From: Deltaproteobacteria bacterium
Lineage (GTDB): Bacteria > Desulfobacterota > GWC2-55-46 > JAUVFY01
Length of the DNA: 17,087 bases
Assembly: GCA_030594025.1 (NCBI GenBank)
Contig: JAUVFY010000008.1
Span: 1 to 17,087, forward strand
Reading direction: 5' to 3'
Part shown: positions 12,871-17,087 of the stretch, one piece after another
Layout of the letters: each line of letters starts with the position of its first letter
Position numbering within the stretch: the first letter of the stretch is position 1
Notes under the pieces: generated by a model
Told to the model about the DNA's origin: nothing
The model's input: only the letters and a program-made list of their open reading frames with translations
The model's database searches: none
Position numbers and translations under genes: made by a program

Positions 12871-13953
12871 ATGCCCGACATGTTTGAAAGGGTTGGGGCC
12901 GTCCTCGACGAGATTAAAAGGAAAAGAACGGACGGGCTGTTCGTAACGGACATTACGAACGTCCGTTACCTCTCAGGGTTTACAGGTTCGAGCGCATATC
13001 TTTTAATAACCGGGCACAGGAGCTGGTTCTTTACGGACCCCCGCTACGAGCTTCAGGCAACCGACGAGGTAAAGGGGTTTGAGGTTAAAATCTACACCCG
13101 CGCCGCATTCAATACGATTGCGTCAGTTGTAAAGAGGGCGAAAATAAAGACCCTCGCCTTTGAAGGCAAGACCTTAAATTATGACTCTTATGAGAAGCTG
13201 AAGAAGGCTCTTCCGGGGACAAGGCTCAAGTCACTTTCCGGCATAGTAGAGAAGAGGAGGGCCGTAAAAGACGATTTTGAAATAGGTCAAATTAGGAGGG
13301 CCATAGAGGTTGCCAATGCTGGCTTTGCCGCCGCCCGTAAGGGGCTGGCTTCCTTAAAGACGGAAAAAGAAGTGGCCTTAAAAATAGAGGCCGCCGTTAA
13401 AAGGAAAGGGGCCGATGCCCTCTCTTTCGAAACCATAGTGTTATCAGGCGAGAGGGGGGCATTGCCCCATGGCAAGCCCTCGGAAGAGAAGATTAAAATG
13501 GGGGCGCTAACGGTAGTGGACCTGGGGGTTACCATTGATGGTTATTGTTCTGATGAAACCCGCACCTATTGCGTGGGTAGCCCCACGATGAAGCAAAAAA
13601 GGGTCTACAAGGTTGTAAAGGACGCACACGACAGGGCGATCGAGAAGGTAAGATCAGGGGTCAAGGCCTCGGTGGTGGACGGGGCGGCGAGAAGCTATAT
13701 CAGAAGGGCCGGTTACGGTAAGTACTTTGGCCACGGCACGGGCCATGGAGTTGGGCTTGACATACACGAAGACCCTGTGATAAGCCCCATGAGTAAGGAC
13801 ATTATAACCGAAGGCATGGTCTTTACCATAGAGCCGGGGATATACATGCCGGGTTGGGGCGGCGTCCGCATTGAGGACATGGTGCTCGTCACCTCTTGTG
13901 GCTGTGAGATATTAACAAGAGGTTCCAACAAAGAGTTCTATTGCATCGAATAG
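12871..13953 (+). CDS. Xaa-Pro aminopeptidase/dipeptidase, M24 family
   Basis: A 360-residue cytoplasmic metallopeptidase that cleaves peptides at a bond next to proline. The N-terminal creatinase-like domain (about 5-130) includes TDITNVRYLSGFTGSSAYLL. The pita-bread catalytic domain has all five metal ligands: Asp217 (VVDLG), Asp228 (CSDETRT), His292 (GTGHGVG), Glu321 (IEPGIY) and Glu335 (VRIED). Length is typical of the short PepQ/YpdF-type enzymes, so the exact specificity (dipeptidase or aminopeptidase) is not settled. The start at 12871 lacks a strong Shine-Dalgarno site; an ATG at 12880 is an alternative. Its stop codon overlaps the ribosome binding site of accB. Confidence 0.95.
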   Translation: MPDMFERVGAVLDEIKRKRTDGLFVTDITNVRYLSGFTGSSAYLLITGHRSWFFTDPRYELQATDEVKGFEVKIYTRAAFNTIASVVKRAKIKTLAFEGKTLNYDSYEKLKKALPGTRLKSLSGIVEKRRAVKDDFEIGQIRRAIEVANAGFAAARKGLASLKTEKEVALKIEAAVKRKGADALSFETIVLSGERGALPHGKPSEEKIKMGALTVVDLGVTIDGYCSDETRTYCVGSPTMKQKRVYKVVKDAHDRAIEKVRSGVKASVVDGAARSYIRRAGYGKYFGHGTGHGVGLDIHEDPVISPMSKDIITEGMVFTIEPGIYMPGWGGVRIEDMVLVTSCGCEILTRGSNKEFYCIE

Positions 13954-13958
13954 GAGGG
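13952..13958 (+). promoter_or_regulatory. Ribosome binding site that sets the accB start
   Basis: AGGAGGG overlaps the pepP-type stop codon and lies three bases before the ATG at 13962. This favours 13962 over the in-frame TTG at 13941, which would place the site inside the gene. Confidence 0.75.
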
Positions 13959-13961
13959 TAT

Positions 13962-14405
13962 ATGGATCTTAAAATCGTCAAGGCCATATACAGGTTCTTA
14001 AAGGGTACCGATATAGTTGAGCTAGAGATCGAAGGTCCAGAAGGCAAGGTAAGGGTTAGGAGGGCCGTCGGGGAAGAGGCGGTCCAGAGGCCCGCCAAAG
14101 CCCCTCAGGCGCCTGGACCAGCTTGGGAGAAAACAGAAAAAGAACCGTTAAATAAGGATAAAACAAAGACCATAACCTCCCCCATGGTGGGTACCTTTTA
14201 CAGGGCCCCTTCCCCCGAAGCACCGGCCTTCGTCGAGACCGGTTCCATAGTGAAGGACGGCCAGGCACTCTGTATAATAGAGGCCATGAAGATTATGAAC
14301 GAGGTCGAATCGGAATATACGGGGAAGGTAATCGCGATCCTCGTTGATAACGGTCAACCAGTCGAGTACGGGGAACCTTTGTTCCACCTGGAGGTTCAAG
14401 GTTAG
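13962..14405 (+). CDS. accB: Biotin carboxyl carrier protein of acetyl-CoA carboxylase
   Basis: A 147-residue carrier protein. A short N-terminal domain (MDLKIVKAIYRFLKG region) is followed by a Pro/Ala/Lys linker (about 45-68) and the biotinyl domain (about 70-147). The biotinylated Lys110 lies in EAMKIMNEV, 37 residues from the C-terminus. The thumb insert TFYRAPSPEAPAFV, typical of AccB, is present. Biotin carried here is carboxylated by AccC and hands CO2 to the transferase subunits, which are not in the window. pepP-type peptidase lies eight bases upstream and accC 75 bases downstream; no efp gene is found between, though efp often sits in this cluster in other bacteria. Confidence 0.96.
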   Translation: MDLKIVKAIYRFLKGTDIVELEIEGPEGKVRVRRAVGEEAVQRPAKAPQAPGPAWEKTEKEPLNKDKTKTITSPMVGTFYRAPSPEAPAFVETGSIVKDGQALCIIEAMKIMNEVESEYTGKVIAILVDNGQPVEYGEPLFHLEVQG

Positions 14406-14480
14406 AGCTTAAGGCCTCCTTTTTTCCTCCCGTGGGTCTATCCCCAACTAAAAAAATCCCTACTTTGGAGAGGCTGTTTT

Positions 14481-15815
14481 ATGTTCAGCAAGATACTCGT
14501 CGCCAACAGAGGTGAGATAGCCTTAAGGATTATAAGGGCCTGCAAGGAGCTGGGCATAAGGACCGTGGCCGTGTACTCAGAGGCAGACAGCAACTCTATG
14601 CACGTGAGTCTTGCTGACGAGGCGGTTTGCATAGGTCCTGCCAGGGGCAGCGAGAGTTATATGAACATATCCTCCATTATAAGCACCGTCGAGGTGGCTG
14701 ATGCCGAGGCCATACACCCCGGATACGGTTTTCTGGCCGAGAGCGCGGCCCTTGCCGAGGTATGCGAGAATTGCGGCATAAAGTTCATCGGCCCCTCCTC
14801 GTCCACCATGCGCCTTATGGGTAACAAGATAGAGGCAAAAAAAGAGGCGGAAAAGAGCGGTATGCCGGTCTTACAATGGTCAAAAACGGGTGTTAAAGAC
14901 GAGAAGGAGGCCATGGATATCTCAAAGAAGATAGGCTTTCCGGTCTTGATAAAGGCGGCGCACGGAGGAGGCGGGAGGGGGATGAAACTGGTGCATACGC
15001 AGGCGAGCCTGGGAAGCTCCTTCCACTTGGCAAAGAGGGAAGCCTTTTCGGCCTTCGCCGACGAAGAGGTCTTTATCGAGCGGTACTGCGAACAGCCCCG
15101 CCATATAGAGATACAGATAATGGCCGATGAGCACGGAAACATCGTCCATCTCGGAGAGCGCGAGTGCTCCATACAGCGAAGACACCAGAAGATACTCGAA
15201 GAGGCGCCCTCAATGGTGGTGGATGAAAAGTTGAGGCAGCGAATGGGGGAGGCCGCCGTTAAGCTCGCTAAGTCCATAGGATATACGAACCTCGGCACGG
15301 TGGAGTTCCTCGTGGACAAGTACAAAAACTTCTACTTTATGGAGATGAACACAAGGATACAGGTCGAGCATCCTGTAACCGAGATGATAACGGGGCTCGA
15401 CCTCTTGAAGGAACAGATAAGGATCGCCATGGGAGATAGGCTCCGCATCAAGCAAAGGGGGGTTGAGCTCGAAGGGCACTCCATAGAGTGCAGGATTAAC
15501 GCCGAGGACCCGAAGACCTTCGTGCCCTCTCCCGGCAAGATAACCGAGCTCTACATACCGGGCGGGCCGGGGGTAAGGGTTGATACAGCAATATACTGCG
15601 GCTACAACGTGCCGAGTTATTACGACCCGCTCATAGCGAAGGTTATAGTGCACTGTGAGACGAGGGCAGAGGCTATTACGAGGCTTTCGAGGGTACTCGA
15701 GGAGTTCCATATAGCGGGGGTCAAGACCAATATACCGCTTCTGATTGAGGTTATGAAAGACCATGATTTCATCGCCGGGAATGTAAATATAGACTTTTTA
15801 TCGCGATTTTCGTAA
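14481..15815 (+). CDS. accC: Biotin carboxylase, acetyl-CoA carboxylase subunit
   Basis: A 444-residue ATP-grasp enzyme that carboxylates the biotin on AccB using ATP and bicarbonate, the first step of fatty acid synthesis. The N-terminal domain begins KILVANRGEIALRIIRAC. The Gly-rich ATP loop HGGGGRGMK is near 161-169. HLGERECSIQRRHQK and the active-site stretch with Glu288, Asn290 and Arg292 (MEMNTRIQVEHP) match the E. coli numbering. The C-terminal domain has ECRINAEDP and FVPSPG. A GGAGAGG site lies seven bases before the ATG. Length is normal and no motif is missing. Confidence 0.97.
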   Translation: MFSKILVANRGEIALRIIRACKELGIRTVAVYSEADSNSMHVSLADEAVCIGPARGSESYMNISSIISTVEVADAEAIHPGYGFLAESAALAEVCENCGIKFIGPSSSTMRLMGNKIEAKKEAEKSGMPVLQWSKTGVKDEKEAMDISKKIGFPVLIKAAHGGGGRGMKLVHTQASLGSSFHLAKREAFSAFADEEVFIERYCEQPRHIEIQIMADEHGNIVHLGERECSIQRRHQKILEEAPSMVVDEKLRQRMGEAAVKLAKSIGYTNLGTVEFLVDKYKNFYFMEMNTRIQVEHPVTEMITGLDLLKEQIRIAMGDRLRIKQRGVELEGHSIECRINAEDPKTFVPSPGKITELYIPGGPGVRVDTAIYCGYNVPSYYDPLIAKVIVHCETRAEAITRLSRVLEEFHIAGVKTNIPLLIEVMKDHDFIAGNVNIDFLSRFS

Positions 15816-15882
15816 AATATTTTATTGTATTTTAGGAGTTTTAAATACGGCGACGATCGAATACTGTTGCGCATTATACGCC

Positions 15883-16713
15883 ATGGTTAAAGGAAGTGCT
15901 TTAGAGTTGGACCGTTGGAGGATAATTAAAGACGGGCCCTGTGATGGTGCGGAGAACATGGCCGTGGACGAGGCCATTTTGAGGGCCGTATGTTCAGGGT
16001 CCGCACCGCCCACGGTGAGGCTCTACGAGTGGAAGGTCCCGACAATCTCCATCGGCTACCGGCAGAAGGCCGAACCCTTCGAAGGCTGGGGCGGGTTCCT
16101 GGTAAGAAGGATTACCGGGGGGCGTGCCATGCTTCATCATATGGAACTTACCTATTGCGTCGTATGCGGCCCGGAAAACTGGCTCTATAAAAGCGGAATA
16201 CAGGGCGCCTACTGCACCATCAGTAGATGCATCGTAAAGGCCCTCGGGGAGCTGGGCGTAAAAGCCAGCTTTTCCGCCGGCAGTCGCGCCCAGCAAAGGA
16301 GCGAGGCTTGCTTCCACAGCGCCACGCGATACGAGGTCCTTGTAGACGGCAGAAAGCTCGTCGGCAGCGCCCAGAGGCGCTTTAAAGGAGGCCTTCTCCA
16401 GCACGGCTCCATACTCTTCGATGTAGACGAGACCCTTACACGTCGTCTCTTCGGCAAGCAAGTGCTCGACAGGATGAACTGGGTCAGGGCCTGCGGTCAT
16501 ATCGACAAAGAAGAGTTTAAAAGGATGCTTATAAAGAGGCTGGAGGAGGGTTTGAAGGTATCCTTTGAAAAGGGTCTTCTCACAACCGGAGAAGCCCGCT
16601 TCAAAGAGGCTCTTATTATAAACAGGTACGGCACAAATGAGTGGAACCTTAAAAGATCGACGCTGCCCGATACTTCCCGGGCCTTATTTGAGCGCGCATA
16701 CGCCCCGCTATGA
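15883..16713 (+). CDS. Lipoyl/octanoyl transferase of the LipM/LplA family
   Basis: A 276-residue protein of the biotin/lipoate ligase fold. The N-terminus has WRIIKDGPCDGAENMAVDEA, the pocket has RRITGGRAMLHHMELTY (about 75-91), and the catalytic Lys158 is in GRKLVGSAQRR. Cys143 (EACFHSATRYEV) matches the catalytic Cys region of LipM-type octanoyltransferases, and LQHGSILFD follows. Length and the Cys favour a LipM-like octanoyltransferase acting on lipoyl-domain proteins over an ATP-using ligase, but the sequence alone does not settle it. The ATG at 15883 has no good ribosome binding site; a TTG at 15907 has AGGAAG ten bases upstream and would start right at DRWRIIKDGP. Arg codons here are mixed (11 CGN, 15 AGR), unlike pilM. 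Confidence 0.87.
   Translation: MVKGSALELDRWRIIKDGPCDGAENMAVDEAILRAVCSGSAPPTVRLYEWKVPTISIGYRQKAEPFEGWGGFLVRRITGGRAMLHHMELTYCVVCGPENWLYKSGIQGAYCTISRCIVKALGELGVKASFSAGSRAQQRSEACFHSATRYEVLVDGRKLVGSAQRRFKGGLLQHGSILFDVDETLTRRLFGKQVLDRMNWVRACGHIDKEEFKRMLIKRLEEGLKVSFEKGLLTTGEARFKEALIINRYGTNEWNLKRSTLPDTSRALFERAYAPL
15891..15896 (+). promoter_or_regulatory. Ribosome binding site for a possible TTG start of the LipM/LplA-type gene
   Basis: AGGAAG lies ten bases upstream of an in-frame TTG at 15907, while the ATG at 15883 has no purine-rich site in the right place. Using TTG removes eight poorly conserved residues. The choice is open. Confidence 0.4.
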
Positions 16714-16751
16714 GCCCGGCATTTAATATGCGCGAACAAGAAACCTAAAAG

Positions 16752-17087
16752 ATGGCGAAAAAAGAGAAACTTCTAGAGAGGGCCCAGAAATACATCCAGA
16801 AGGGCTATCTCGAAAAGGCCATAGGCGAGTATGAGAACCTTATCGCCATGGACCCGTCGGATATCTCCGTGCGTCTGAGGCTCGGCGACCTCTACGTCAA
16901 AACGGGAAATAAGGAAGATGCCATAAAACAATACACGGAAGTGGCAAAGGTCAGCACAAAAAAGGGCTTCTACCTTAAGGCCATCGCCGTCTATAAGCAG
17001 ATCCTTAAACTCAACGATACCATATTGGACATCCATTACAGGCTCGCCGACCTTTACACCAAACAGAGGCTTTTAGCGGATGCCATA
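16752..17087 (+). CDS. TPR protein, 3' end missing
   Basis: The first 112 codons of a tetratricopeptide repeat protein that runs off the right edge. At least three TPR-like helix pairs are visible: LERAQKYIQKGYLEKAIGEY (about 8-27), RLRLGDLYVKTGNKEDAIKQ (about 42-61) and the FYLKAIAVYKQILKLN unit (about 73-88), followed by HYRLADLYTKQ. There is no signal peptide, so it is probably cytoplasmic. From memory, long TPR proteins with this opening and the phrase GFYLKAIAVYKQILKL are common in Deltaproteobacteria. Partner and role are unknown. It begins 38 bases after the LipM/LplA-type gene, with no terminator between. Confidence 0.85.
   Translation, partial: MAKKEKLLERAQKYIQKGYLEKAIGEYENLIAMDPSDISVRLRLGDLYVKTGNKEDAIKQYTEVAKVSTKKGFYLKAIAVYKQILKLNDTILDIHYRLADLYTKQRLLADAI

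Noticed and set aside
14657..15325. 222-codon minus-strand frame across accC
   Set aside because: It lies wholly antisense to an intact biotin carboxylase gene and shows no family motif.
15814..15823. AAAATATTTT palindrome just after accC as a terminator or operator
   Set aside because: It has no GC stem and no T-tract, so it is most likely plain AT-rich spacer.
1..17087. CRISPR array, tRNA or rRNA genes, intact insertion sequence, prophage or toxin-antitoxin genes
   Set aside because: No regularly spaced repeats, no tRNA-like cloverleaf, no rRNA sequence, no transposase, integrase or toxin domain was seen. The small HTH gene lacks a HipA/HigB-type partner beside it.

Overview
The window is a densely packed, one-strand stretch of bacterial chromosome: every gene I accept reads on the + strand. 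Its gene order is one I associate from memory with Deltaproteobacteria (Desulfobacterota-like bacteria): type IV pilus assembly genes pilM-N-O-P-Q, then aroC-aroK-aroB, then a roadblock/LC7 protein, a Xaa-Pro peptidase and accB-accC. PilQ carrying its own lipoprotein signal, the PilX-type minor pilin and the long TPR protein at the right edge fit that placement. The base composition is moderately GC-rich by eye. Codon choice is marked: in pilM all 12 Arg codons are AGG or AGA, and 21 of 33 Ile codons are ATA. I cannot name a genus.

Left region (1-2870): the 3' part of a large secreted Cys-containing protein with fibronectin type III-like domains, then a PilX-like minor pilin with a prepilin leader. 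A modest terminator follows. These look like the end of a minor-pilin or pilus-tip operon whose earlier genes lie outside the window.

Pilus machine region (2880-8960): an AT-rich island carries a good sigma70-type promoter and a short hairpin, followed by a 65-residue XRE-type HTH protein and then pilM, pilN, pilO, pilP and pilQ with tiny gaps or overlaps. A strong terminator closes the unit. Together PilM/N/O/P form the inner-membrane alignment complex that links the pilus motor to the PilQ secretin pore. The HTH gene lies inside this transcription unit and is the most natural candidate for a local regulator.

Aromatic amino acid region (8960-12240): aroC, aroK and aroB (chorismate synthase, shikimate kinase, 3-dehydroquinate synthase). 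aroK has a potentially structured leader and a small in-frame tandem repeat in its lid. A 195-base non-coding gap with several G-runs follows aroB and contains a plausible promoter.

Right region (12238-17087): a 70-residue single-TPR protein, a roadblock/LC7 protein, an M24 Xaa-Pro peptidase, accB and accC (biotin carrier and biotin carboxylase of acetyl-CoA carboxylase), a LipM/LplA-type lipoyl or octanoyl transferase, and the start of a TPR protein that runs off the edge.

Most of the window is ordinary core genome and I see no clear new defence, mobile or biosynthetic system. The items most worth a second look are the HTH gene embedded in the pilMNOPQ unit with its AT-rich control region, the FN3 protein paired with the minor pilin, the PilQ lipoprotein signal, the small TPR plus roadblock pair, and the two odd non-coding gaps before aroK and after aroB.
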